Shown here in pieces: positions 37,743-44,907 of a DNA stretch of 64,000 bases. The position numbers and the translations under genes were made by a program. The notes beneath the pieces are model-generated. The model had not been told where the DNA came from. It ran no database searches and saw nothing but the letters and a program-made list of their open reading frames with translations. Source of the DNA: UBA4408 sp002389785 (GTDB lineage: Bacteria; Bacteroidota; Bacteroidia; UBA4408); the NCBI GenBank assembly GCA_035438985.1, contig DAORJK010000002.1, forward strand, positions 372,001 to 436,000. The letters are read 5' to 3'. Numbering within the stretch: position 1 is the stretch's first letter; the number at the start of each line of letters is the position of its first letter.

Positions 37743-38666
37743 TTAGTTTGAATCACTAAGCTGTTTGTCAAGAATTGCAAGTCCTTCCATAAAACTATGT
37801 GGTTCGTATCCTAATTCTTTTCTGGCTTTATCAAGTATAAAACCTGTACGAGGAGGTCGTTTGGCTGCTTGATTTAAAGTAGCGGATTTTATGGGCGTAA
37901 CTAGAGTTTTATCTAATTTCCAAAAATCGGCAACTGCATAAACTAATTCAAGCACACTCATGATGTTTTTTCCGGAAATATTAAAAATCCCTTCTTTCCC
38001 TTGAATAGCTGTAAGTATACAACCTTGCGCTAAATCTTCGGCTAAGGTGGGGGAACGAAACTGGTCATCTACCACGTTTATTTTGTTGCCTTTGCTCAGC
38101 GAATCTTTAGCCCACAATACGATATTCGTTCTACTCATGCGATTTACAATTCCATACACAATTGCTGTGCGTAGAATGCTCCATTTAATTGAACTGTTTA
38201 TCAATAATTTTTCCGATTCATTTTTTGAAAGTGCATAGTAGCTTAATGGATTGGGCTTAGCAAGTTCATCGTAGGGGCCATTTTCACCGTCAAAAATGAA
38301 GTCGGTACTAAGGTGAATAAAGTGAATGCGTTTACCTTCCTTGTTCGAAAAATTTTCAATGGATTTAATAAAATAGCTAATTGAATCAACATTTTGTGCC
38401 CAACAACTCTCTCTTTGTGATTCGCAAGCATCAACATTGGTCATGGCAGCAGTATGAATAATTGCATCGGGCTGAAATTGATTAATAGCAGCATCTATTT
38501 GAGTAGGGTTGGTAATGTCGAGCGACTGGTAGCTATATCCATTCGTATGTGGCATTCGATTTTCGCCTAACGATGTTGCAATTGTTTCAATGGAAGGCTT
38601 AGCAATTAAATCAAGTACAATTTTTTGTCCAAGTAGTCCATTGCTTCCGGTAATTAAAATTTTCAT
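37743..38666 (-). CDS. dTDP-4-dehydrorhamnose reductase-like SDR (RmlD family)
   Basis: 307 residues from the ATG at 38666; the frame begins three codons earlier. Extended-SDR features: 'ILITGSNGLLGQKI' for NAD(P), 'IHTAAMTNVDACE' and 'HLSTDFIFDGENGPYDE' (RmlD hallmarks), and the catalytic YALSK. The last 60 residues match the RmlD substrate region ('LVTPIKSATLNQAAKRPPRTGFIL'). RmlD makes dTDP-L-rhamnose; however, no rmlABC genes are near, so the sugar may differ. It could also serve as a methionine adenosyltransferase-beta-like protein. It is leftward and cytosolic. Confidence 0.88.
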   Translation of the reverse strand: MKILITGSNGLLGQKIVLDLIAKPSIETIATSLGENRMPHTNGYSYQSLDITNPTQIDAAINQFQPDAIIHTAAMTNVDACESQRESCWAQNVDSISYFIKSIENFSNKEGKRIHFIHLSTDFIFDGENGPYDELAKPNPLSYYALSKNESEKLLINSSIKWSILRTAIVYGIVNRMSRTNIVLWAKDSLSKGNKINVVDDQFRSPTLAEDLAQGCILTAIQGKEGIFNISGKNIMSVLELVYAVADFWKLDKTLVTPIKSATLNQAAKRPPRTGFILDKARKELGYEPHSFMEGLAILDKQLSDSN

Positions 38667-38768
38667 ACTACACAATTCGTTTTGTTGATCAGTTATTTTG
38701 ATTTATTGATAAAATTAAATGCTAAACTTTGCTCTTCCTCTCATGGGATCATAAAGCACAAATTAATT

Positions 38769-39785
38769 TCAGGAAAACAAATCCTTTAGCTTACTAATTT
38801 GCTCACTCGTGCCCAGCACAAACAATTTTGCATTAGCAATCATAATCGTATCCGGAGATGGGTTTACAATGTACTCGCCTGTTTCTGTTCTGAAACCAAT
38901 AATATTTGCCCCTGATTTATTTCGGATTTCAAGCTCTTTGATGCTCTTATTTTTGAATTGAGCAGGAAGGCTGTCGAAGGTTATTTCTTCGAGTTTAATA
39001 TGGTCGCCACCTTGTCCTGTTATAAAATCTACAAACTCAATCACATCGGGTTGCAACACTAAAGAGGCCATGTGCGCACCACCAATTTTATCGGGCATAA
39101 TAACATTATCGGCACCAGCAGTTTTTAATTTGCGATCGGAATTATCATCGGAAGCGCGACTAATTATGGTTAATTTAGGATTTAGTGCACGTGCTGAAAG
39201 CACAATAAAAAGATTATCGGCATCAATCGGAAGGGTAGTAATGAGTGCTCTCGCTTTTTCAATTCCAGCTTTTAGCAACACTTCATCTTGTGTTGAATCG
39301 CCTTCTACGAATAAATCAATATTTGTTTGGGAAAGTGTAGAAAACAGTTCCTTCGATTTTTCGATGACTACAAATTTTTGCTTTTTATTTTTAAGCACCT
39401 GTGCAGCTTGTTTTCCATTTCGTCCATAGCCGCATATAATGATGTGATTTTCTAATTTTTGTATAACTGTATTCACTCGGTAATTTTTAAAATAAAGTTG
39501 AAATTCACCATTTAACACGTACTGCGACAAGGATGTAATGGCGAAAGCAAATGTACCAAAACTTGTAATGATTAAAAAGGAAGTAAACAATCTACCCCCA
39601 TCGCTTAGCGGATGTACCTCTTGAAATCCAACCGTAGCAACTGTAATAATGGTCATGTAAAAAGCTTCGAGCAGGTTAAACTTTTCAATAACCATAAAAC
39701 CAACAATACCAATAAGTATGATGAGTGAGATCAGAAGAAGCGGAAAAAAAACTCTAGGAAAACGAAGGTTGCTGACGAGTGACAA
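38769..39785 (-). CDS. Two-TM potassium channel with RCK (TrkA-N/TrkA-C) domains
   Basis: 338 residues, arranged as in MthK: TM1 (about 13-33), pore helix and filter, TM2 (about 65-88), then an RCK N-domain ('IIICGYGRNGKQAAQVL', an NAD-type Rossmann motif, 'VIEKSKE', 'VEGDSTQDEVLLKAGI') and a TrkA-C lobe (about 255-338). The selectivity filter is T51-V-G-F54-Q instead of TVGYG. The Tyr to Phe change occurs in some K+ channels, but the missing second Gly is notable. K+ selectivity is therefore likely but not certain. It reads leftward, 102 bp upstream of the RmlD-like gene. Confidence 0.88.
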   Translation of the reverse strand: MSLVSNLRFPRVFFPLLLISLIILIGIVGFMVIEKFNLLEAFYMTIITVATVGFQEVHPLSDGGRLFTSFLIITSFGTFAFAITSLSQYVLNGEFQLYFKNYRVNTVIQKLENHIIICGYGRNGKQAAQVLKNKKQKFVVIEKSKELFSTLSQTNIDLFVEGDSTQDEVLLKAGIEKARALITTLPIDADNLFIVLSARALNPKLTIISRASDDNSDRKLKTAGADNVIMPDKIGGAHMASLVLQPDVIEFVDFITGQGGDHIKLEEITFDSLPAQFKNKSIKELEIRNKSGANIIGFRTETGEYIVNPSPDTIMIANAKLFVLGTSEQISKLKDLFS

Positions 39786-39820
39786 AGTGCTTGGGTTATA
39801 GGGCTAACATGGTTCTAAAC

Positions 39821-40051
39821 TTATATTTCCCAAACGCTCGATTTTTTAGAGCGCCAAAATTTGAAATAGGTTTTGTGTTGTAATACAAAAGCCATAATAA
39901 AATAAATAATTACCGGTGAGCCCACAGTAAAAAACGACAAGTAAATGAAGTACATGCGAATAGCGTTTGATTGTATTCCCAATTTTTCGCCCCACCAGTT
40001 GCAAACGCCAAAAGCTTGTTTTTCAAACCAGTTGATAATAGTTTCGAACAT
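39821..40051 (-). CDS. PspC-domain small membrane protein
   Basis: 76 residues. A PspC-like segment ('GVCNWWGEKLGIQSNAIRM') is followed by one membrane helix (about 33-60, 'YFIYLSFFTVGSPVIIYFIMAF') and a basic tail. PspC proteins are linked to phage-shock and envelope-stress responses, but no pspA or pspB is near. It lies 28 bp downstream of the DUF2851 gene on the same strand, probably co-transcribed. Confidence 0.8.
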   Translation of the reverse strand: MFETIINWFEKQAFGVCNWWGEKLGIQSNAIRMYFIYLSFFTVGSPVIIYFIMAFVLQHKTYFKFWRSKKSSVWEI

Positions 40052-40078
40052 TCTAAGCTAATTGTGGAAGCTAAAATA

Positions 40079-41350
40079 CTAATTTTTAAGTAAATTATTT
40101 CCAATTGCACATTGCAAACATCGTTTATGCGTGCAATAGTTGTTTTTTAATTGGAGTAAACCTTGCGATTCGTAGGCACTGTGTAGTACAAAACCAAGAG
40201 ATTTAAAAGGAGCAATTTTACTGTTGTTTTCAGGTTTTATCAGCTCTAAAAATTTCAATGCTCGATCAACGTAAAGTTCTTGCCCCATTTTTTTACCATA
40301 TACAAAAAGTAGCGGTACTATTGTATTTATAACAATGGATTCAAAGGCGGATTTGCCTAGTTTTTTTACCGATTTTTTTGAACTTTTATCCGGTACAAAA
40401 TGATTTTTCCAATAAGTTGAAACTTCCACATTCAAAAGTTTTCGCAGGTATTTTAGATCGTCGAGGTGAAGTATTTTCGAAAATAAATGTTCGGTTTGGT
40501 GCAATATTGCTGCAAATTGTGCCAATCGAATACTTGGAAAATTGGCAGGGCGCAATCGCAAAAATTTCCACAAGTGTTTTTCCATCGGTATAAGCTTGTG
40601 TTTTTTTTGCAAAAACAGATATTCATTTTGTAAAGCTTGCAGGTAATTGTCGTGAAAGTTTTGTTGTAGCATTCCGGCAGAACCAAAAACTAATGCTTCT
40701 AGCTGGAGGAGTGAATTTTTGTGTCTTTGTAAAACAAAAAATGGCAATGCTTTAGAAAGCATTTCAAATGGAACTGCATTGACATTAAATCCAAAATTTT
40801 TAGCTAACATTTCATACAGGCAGGCTTCCCAGTTCATCGTATTTAACTGAAGTTTTTGCTGTATCAAGCTCGCTTTTTCTTCCAGGCGTTCCACCAATAA
40901 TCGATTTATCCAATTTTGTTTTATCAAGTTGGGAACCCGATGTATGGAACGCTCGCAGGGAATCCAATCGTGGCTGTTTTTTATTGAATCGTATTTTTGT
41001 AAGAGGGAAGGAGCTAGGATATTTTTTAATTCAAGGGTATGGAAAGAATGAGATTGATAGCCCGTAAGCGCGATATCATTATTGTAAACTACATGTAAAA
41101 TAATGTTCGCATAAGCTTTATCTTTGGTGTGATGGTGTTTTAACCAGTCGGAAGCATTGATGTGTATTTCTACATTTCCTGCCCATTCAGTTGTTCCTAT
41201 TTTTAATTTAGCGTTAAAAAAATCAGGTCCGGCGTCGCTGTTATATTCACCAGGTTTTACTATTTGAAGCGATTCACCTGAAATGGTGGTTAATTGATGT
41301 TGTGGAAATAGCCTGAATTTCCAGATATAATGTAAAAACTCTTCATTCAT
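40079..41350 (-). CDS. DUF2851 family protein
   Basis: 423 residues, beginning 'MNEEFLHYIWKFRLF', then 'PGEYNSDAGPDFFNAKLKIG', 'WAGNVEIHINASDWLKHHH' and 'ILHVVYNND', the conserved N-terminal core of DUF2851. The His/Asp/Glu-rich pattern resembles a metal or nuclease-like site (PGxxNxDxGPDF...VEIH) but no function has been established. The C-terminus has clustered cysteines (CTHKRCLQC). There is no signal peptide, so it is cytosolic. It is widespread in Bacteroidetes. It is divergent from the TonB-domain gene, with an 84-bp spacer. Confidence 0.88.
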   Translation of the reverse strand: MNEEFLHYIWKFRLFPQHQLTTISGESLQIVKPGEYNSDAGPDFFNAKLKIGTTEWAGNVEIHINASDWLKHHHTKDKAYANIILHVVYNNDIALTGYQSHSFHTLELKNILAPSLLQKYDSIKNSHDWIPCERSIHRVPNLIKQNWINRLLVERLEEKASLIQQKLQLNTMNWEACLYEMLAKNFGFNVNAVPFEMLSKALPFFVLQRHKNSLLQLEALVFGSAGMLQQNFHDNYLQALQNEYLFLQKKHKLIPMEKHLWKFLRLRPANFPSIRLAQFAAILHQTEHLFSKILHLDDLKYLRKLLNVEVSTYWKNHFVPDKSSKKSVKKLGKSAFESIVINTIVPLLFVYGKKMGQELYVDRALKFLELIKPENNSKIAPFKSLGFVLHSAYESQGLLQLKNNYCTHKRCLQCAIGNNLLKN

Positions 41351-41434
41351 CTTTTTTGAACTTTAATATCTTCGAAAATAATGCAGGACATTTAATAATA
41401 GTTTATATTTGGGAGTGAAAAAGAGATGATATTT

Positions 41435-41854
41435 ATGCGATTTAGTAAACTGTTTTTAGTGATTTCGATGTGTCTTTTTGGAAAGCAACTTTATGCACAA
41501 AAAGCAAATAAACCGGTGAGTATACAAGATACTGTACCCTTTGTTAAACCTGAGGTTTTACCCATGTTTCCTGGAGGCGACAGCAAGCTGATGGAATTTG
41601 TTTCGGCCAATATTAAGTATCCTGCAAAGGCCAAGAAAAAGGGAAATGTAGGCACTTCTTATATTTCATTTATCATAAAAAAAACGGGAGAAGTAAGCAA
41701 TATTAAAACTTACAAAGGAATTCCGGGCTGCGCATCCTGTGATGATGAAGCCAAGCGGGTAGTAGCGCTGATGCCCAAATGGACGCCGGGAAAGCAAGAT
41801 GGAGAAGCGATTGATGTGCAATATATTTTACCCGTAAAATTCTCGTTGAAATAA
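41435..41854 (+). CDS. Small exported TonB C-terminal-domain protein
   Basis: 139 residues from the ATG at 41435; an ATG three codons upstream (41426) is the alternative. A signal peptide (MRFSKLFLVISMCLFGKQLYAQ) is followed by a TonB-C fold: 'LPMFPGGDSKLMEFVSANIKYPAKAKKKG' (in two parts), 'ISFIIKKTGEVSNIKTYKG' and 'MPKWTPGKQDGEAIDVQYILPVKF'. It has no membrane-spanning energising helix or Pro-rich linker, so it is not a full TonB. Such short forms are common in Bacteroidetes, and their role is unclear. A CASC pair precedes the last helix. TATATTTG at 41404-41411 matches the -7 element and favours the later ATG. Confidence 0.85.
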   Translation: MRFSKLFLVISMCLFGKQLYAQKANKPVSIQDTVPFVKPEVLPMFPGGDSKLMEFVSANIKYPAKAKKKGNVGTSYISFIIKKTGEVSNIKTYKGIPGCASCDDEAKRVVALMPKWTPGKQDGEAIDVQYILPVKFSLK

Positions 41855-41963
41855 GTCCTACTTTATTTGATGGTTATCATTCAAATGGAGTATTTGGCTT
41901 AAATGCTTTCTTTGGGATGTACTAACATTTTCATAAAAGGTTCTCTTCCTATGTCTTCGCATT

Positions 41964-41987
41964 CCTTCGACTTTATTCAGGATGACC
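41964..41987 (-). repeat. Dispersed short repeat-like element, copy 1
   Basis: Read on the minus strand it is GGTCATCCTGAATAAAGTCG followed by AAGG. Its pattern GTCA..xxTGA....AGTCGAA is shared with copy 2. Elements of this form, (C)TGAG..AGTCGAA, are commonly scattered between genes in Bacteroidetes. Confidence 0.5.
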
Positions 41988-42033
41988 TTTTTTTTAAGTT
42001 AATAAATTTATTAAGTAATAGATAAAAGCATGG

Positions 42034-42056
42034 GTCAGGTTGAGTGGAGTCGAAAC
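42034..42056 (+). repeat. Dispersed short repeat-like element, copy 2
   Basis: GTCAGGTTGAGTGGAGTCGA followed by AAC, flanked by GGG and CCC. It is inverted relative to copy 1 and 46 bases away from it. Confidence 0.5.
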
Positions 42057-42186
42057 CCGTGTGTGTTATCCGTCGCAAATGATGAGCCAGCTCGCTCCTT
42101 CAAATTCACTTTGTATGACCTTGCGGAGATTAATTAATAAATAGTTTACATAATGGTGATGCTGAAAATTAACTGCATTTTATTAA

Positions 42187-42714
42187 TTATTTGGTTCTTC
42201 CACCATTAATTTTTACCCCCATTTTGTCGTACTCCTCATCGTTGGGTTCCCAAAGTTCTATCTTGTTTCCTTCGTTATCCAAAATATGTAAAAATTTACC
42301 ATACTCATAACTATCAATTGTGTCGCATATAGTGACTCCTTCTTTTTTTAATGCTACATACAAGCTGCTTATATCGGCAACTCGATAATTAATCATGAAC
42401 TCACGGGTGGATGGCAAAAAGTACTTGGTTGTTTCTTTAAAAGCACTCCATTGTGTGAACCCTTTTTTAGTTGAATCACCGGCTTGCCTCCATTCAAAAT
42501 TGGTTCCATATTGATCGGTATTTAAACCCAGGTGGGTTTTGTACCATTCTTTTAATTTTATTGGATCCTTGCACTTAAAGAATATTCCACCGATACCGGT
42601 TACTCTCTTAAGTGTTGCTGTTTCTGAACTTGCGGGTTGCATTATTTTTGTAACTGCCATTCCAAGCCCAAAAGAGCAAAATAGCAATAAGCCGATTAGT
42701 AGATTTTTTTTCAT
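42187..42714 (-). CDS. Exported VOC-fold (glyoxalase/bleomycin-resistance-like) protein
   Basis: 175 residues. A signal peptide or anchor (MKKNLLIGLLLFCSFGLGMA) is followed by one vicinal-oxygen-chelate domain (about 40-160): 'GGIFFKCKDPIKLKEWYKTH', 'FMINYRVADISSLYVALKKE' and 'FLHILDNEGNKIELWEPND', the last containing the usual C-terminal metal-ligand Glu. Most VOC proteins are cytosolic, so export is unusual. The reaction is unknown. It reads leftward, 76 bp from the sterol-desaturase-like gene, with no obvious partner. Confidence 0.85.
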   Translation of the reverse strand: MKKNLLIGLLLFCSFGLGMAVTKIMQPASSETATLKRVTGIGGIFFKCKDPIKLKEWYKTHLGLNTDQYGTNFEWRQAGDSTKKGFTQWSAFKETTKYFLPSTREFMINYRVADISSLYVALKKEGVTICDTIDSYEYGKFLHILDNEGNKIELWEPNDEEYDKMGVKINGGRTK

Positions 42715-42790
42715 CGTGTTTAGATATTAAATAGGTTAAATTGAAACTGCTTTTATAAGATTTCTTGTTTTGCGAAAATAAAGGCTTTAG

Positions 42791-43564
42791 TTATTTTATT
42801 CTGTGCTTTACTTCTTCATATTGTTCATCATAATCGCTTCGAATAGTACCTAACCAGCGATCCCACCAAAGAAAATACAAGCCATAGTTTCCATTAAAAT
42901 AGCGGTGATGTAAGTTATGATTAACAGATGTATTTATCCATTTGCCAATAAAATTTTTGCTAAATCCTTTGGGATATAATTCCCAGCCTAAATGTCCATA
43001 TACATTGTAAATCATCAACACCAAAAAAAATACAAACAAGTGCCATTTACACAAAGGAATTAAAAACAATAAAACCACTATTATACCTGCTTCAAGAAAG
43101 GCTTCGGGTATACTAAAAGCAAAGGCAGCCCAAGGTGATGGATTGGTTGAACGATGGTGTGTTAAATGAAAAAAATTAAATAATCGTGGATGATGCATCA
43201 TGCGATGCATGAAGTAAAAATAAGTATCGTGCAAGAGAAAAATAATTGGAAAAATGAGCCAAAAGTAGAGCTTTCCATGGCTGTATGCACCGGTATAAAA
43301 CTGCGTATATTGTCGCAATGGGCTTAGCAAAAGGAGGGAAGGTACGAATGCAAAAATAATTACGGTAGTAAAGGAATTAACTAGTTCACGACGGTAATCT
43401 TCTGCCTTTGGAAATGCAACTTGGATTTTAGCATAGGCAATTTTTTTTCTCAACCATACATAGCAAATAAAAAATGCGATTCCGGCTAAAATAAAATAGC
43501 GCAATGAAATCAAAATCAAAAAATCGCTAAACGATGTTGGATTAATCGTAAAATTACCAAGCAT
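42791..43564 (-). CDS. Sterol desaturase / fatty acid hydroxylase family membrane enzyme
   Basis: 257 residues with four or more membrane helices. The eight-His di-iron motif is intact: 'HDTYFYFMHRMMHH' (HxxxxxxH..HH), 'HLTHHRSTNP' (HxxHH) and 'NHNLHHRYFNGNYG' (HxxHH). Such enzymes hydroxylate or desaturate lipid chains using O2 and electrons from a partner. Bacterial members act on sterols, carotenoids, fatty acids or ether lipids, and the substrate is not indicated here. The N-terminal half is more divergent. It reads leftward, 67 bp downstream of the CvpA gene. Confidence 0.92.
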   Translation of the reverse strand: MLGNFTINPTSFSDFLILISLRYFILAGIAFFICYVWLRKKIAYAKIQVAFPKAEDYRRELVNSFTTVIIFAFVPSLLLLSPLRQYTQFYTGAYSHGKLYFWLIFPIIFLLHDTYFYFMHRMMHHPRLFNFFHLTHHRSTNPSPWAAFAFSIPEAFLEAGIIVVLLFLIPLCKWHLFVFFLVLMIYNVYGHLGWELYPKGFSKNFIGKWINTSVNHNLHHRYFNGNYGLYFLWWDRWLGTIRSDYDEQYEEVKHRIK

Positions 43565-43631
43565 TAAATTGTATACTGAAATATGCTTAAAATCTGTGTG
43601 TGCACAACTCCTCTACGAATATCGAAAAAAA

Positions 43632-44120
43632 TTACGAAAACAGCAGTTCCAATTTAGGAATTATTTTAAGTGCAATTTTTGATACAGGTGTATATAAAAT
43701 TGCTTCTTTACGGAAGTTTTCGGGAACCCATTTTTGCAATAAGTTGTGTTGATTTAAAATGTAGATGAGTCCACTTAAGATGATTCCCATTTTTAGAATT
43801 CCAAAAACTGCTCCGGCTATGCGGTTGGCAATACTTAATCCGGTTATGGCAACAATTCCCTCCATCACTTTAGCCATAAAATAAACACCAACCACCAGCC
43901 CAATAAAGGTGATTAAAAATGCAATTAAATGTAAATTGGAAGAATGAAAATCGAGCGAATCGCTTAAATACGCCGCAGTTTTATCGGCAAACAATACTGC
44001 CCCGTAAATACCAAGAACCAAGGCTAATACCGATGCTATTTCAATAATTAGCCCTTTTGTAAAACCCCACCACGCTGCAAACAAAAGTGGTAGCAATAGA
44101 ATTACATCCAAAAAATTCAT
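43632..44120 (-). CDS. CvpA family membrane protein
   Basis: 162 residues with four membrane helices. 'NFLDVILLLPLLFAAWWGFTKGLIIEIAS' at the start (in one helix pair) and 'GLSIANRIAGAVFGILKMGIILS' in the middle are typical of CvpA, which is linked in E. coli to colicin V production and envelope integrity. The precise function is unsettled. It overlaps the upstream small Cys-protein gene by four bases (ATGA), so it is translationally coupled to the DUF420 cluster. Confidence 0.92.
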   Translation of the reverse strand: MNFLDVILLLPLLFAAWWGFTKGLIIEIASVLALVLGIYGAVLFADKTAAYLSDSLDFHSSNLHLIAFLITFIGLVVGVYFMAKVMEGIVAITGLSIANRIAGAVFGILKMGIILSGLIYILNQHNLLQKWVPENFRKEAILYTPVSKIALKIIPKLELLFS

Positions 44121-44368
44121 GCCGGCAATTTGGGTGATTTGAAACGCTTAATTTTTTCGGCGAGTTCTTTTCTGTAAACGTATACTACCAATCCACCAAT
44201 CAACAGATAAGGAATGGCCATTAAATACAAAATACCGGTATTAATTCCTCTTCCGGTATTGCCGCCTCCTTCTAAATTTGAGGCAACACCTGATTTACAC
44301 ATGGCACATTGCGCATACAATGCAACATCCACACAGATAAATAAAATAAGTAAAGCAAGCTTTTTCAT
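44117..44368 (-). CDS. Small exported membrane protein with CxxC motif
   Basis: 83 residues from the ATG at 44368. A signal peptide (MKKLALLILFICVDVALYAQ) is followed immediately by C21-A-M-C24-KSG, then a Gly/Asn-rich loop, one membrane helix ('GILYLMAIPYLLIGGLVVYVY') and a basic tail. I do not know a named family. Its ATG overlaps the stop of the DUF420 gene by one base, and its stop overlaps CvpA by four, so the three are a single translational unit. The CxxC next to a cleavage site and the link to DUF420 (an oxidase assembly family) suggest a metal or thiol role in the periplasm. That is inference. Confidence 0.78.
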   Translation of the reverse strand: MKKLALLILFICVDVALYAQCAMCKSGVASNLEGGGNTGRGINTGILYLMAIPYLLIGGLVVYVYRKELAEKIKRFKSPKLPA

Positions 44369-44904
44369 TAAAATTGATAATAAGGTGAAATCATTAAGTA
44401 AACAATAACTCCGGAAACAGTTACATACAACCAAATAGGATAAGTCCAACGCACTAGCCTTTTATGTAATTCTACTTGCATTTGTAATCCTCGATGAAAC
44501 GAAAATAAAATTAGGGGAAGCACAACAGCTGCTAAAACAATGTGACTTATTAAAATTAAATAATAAATGTTTTTAATTAATCCTTCGCCACCAAAATGTG
44601 TTTCTTTTACGTAATAATGAAATAGCACATAACTTACTAAAAATACCGATGACAGCGCAAACGTAATAATGTTTATCAGCTTGTGCATGGCGATATTTTT
44701 TTTACGAATAAAGTACAAGGAAACTAATAGTAAAATGCTACAAGTACCATTAATAAACGCATTCAGCTTAGGTAACAGATAGGCAAAGGATGGAATAAAT
44801 TCGGGTGCGGGTAAAACTTTCCGATTCAGTACTACTACTAAAATAAACACCAGTGCTGAAATACTGTATATAAATCTGAAAATAAATTTATCGTTCATAA
44901 ACAT
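44368..44904 (-). CDS. DUF420 family membrane protein (CtaM-like)
   Basis: 178 residues with five membrane helices. 'LPKLNAFINGTCSILLLVS' is the family hallmark (the conserved Pro-x-x-Asn-x-x-x-Asn), followed by 'KKNIAMHKLINI' (His), 'HYYVKE' and 'HIVLAAVVLPLILFSFHRGL' with conserved His residues. DUF420 proteins are linked to haem-copper oxidase maturation (CtaM in Bacilli); in Bacteroidetes they are often beside SCO1 or cytochrome oxidase genes, which are absent from this window. It lies three bases after the glycosyltransferase stop and overlaps the next gene. Confidence 0.9.
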   Translation of the reverse strand: MFMNDKFIFRFIYSISALVFILVVVLNRKVLPAPEFIPSFAYLLPKLNAFINGTCSILLLVSLYFIRKKNIAMHKLINIITFALSSVFLVSYVLFHYYVKETHFGGEGLIKNIYYLILISHIVLAAVVLPLILFSFHRGLQMQVELHKRLVRWTYPIWLYVTVSGVIVYLMISPYYQF

Positions 44905-44907
44905 TCT

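Larger units (their letters stand above)
41855..42186 (+). other. 332-bp intergenic region with two related inverted short repeats
   Basis: No gene is seen. Two copies of a related ~24-base element lie head to head (41964-41987 and 42034-42056), and their sequence is less AT-rich than the surroundings. Confidence 0.5.
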
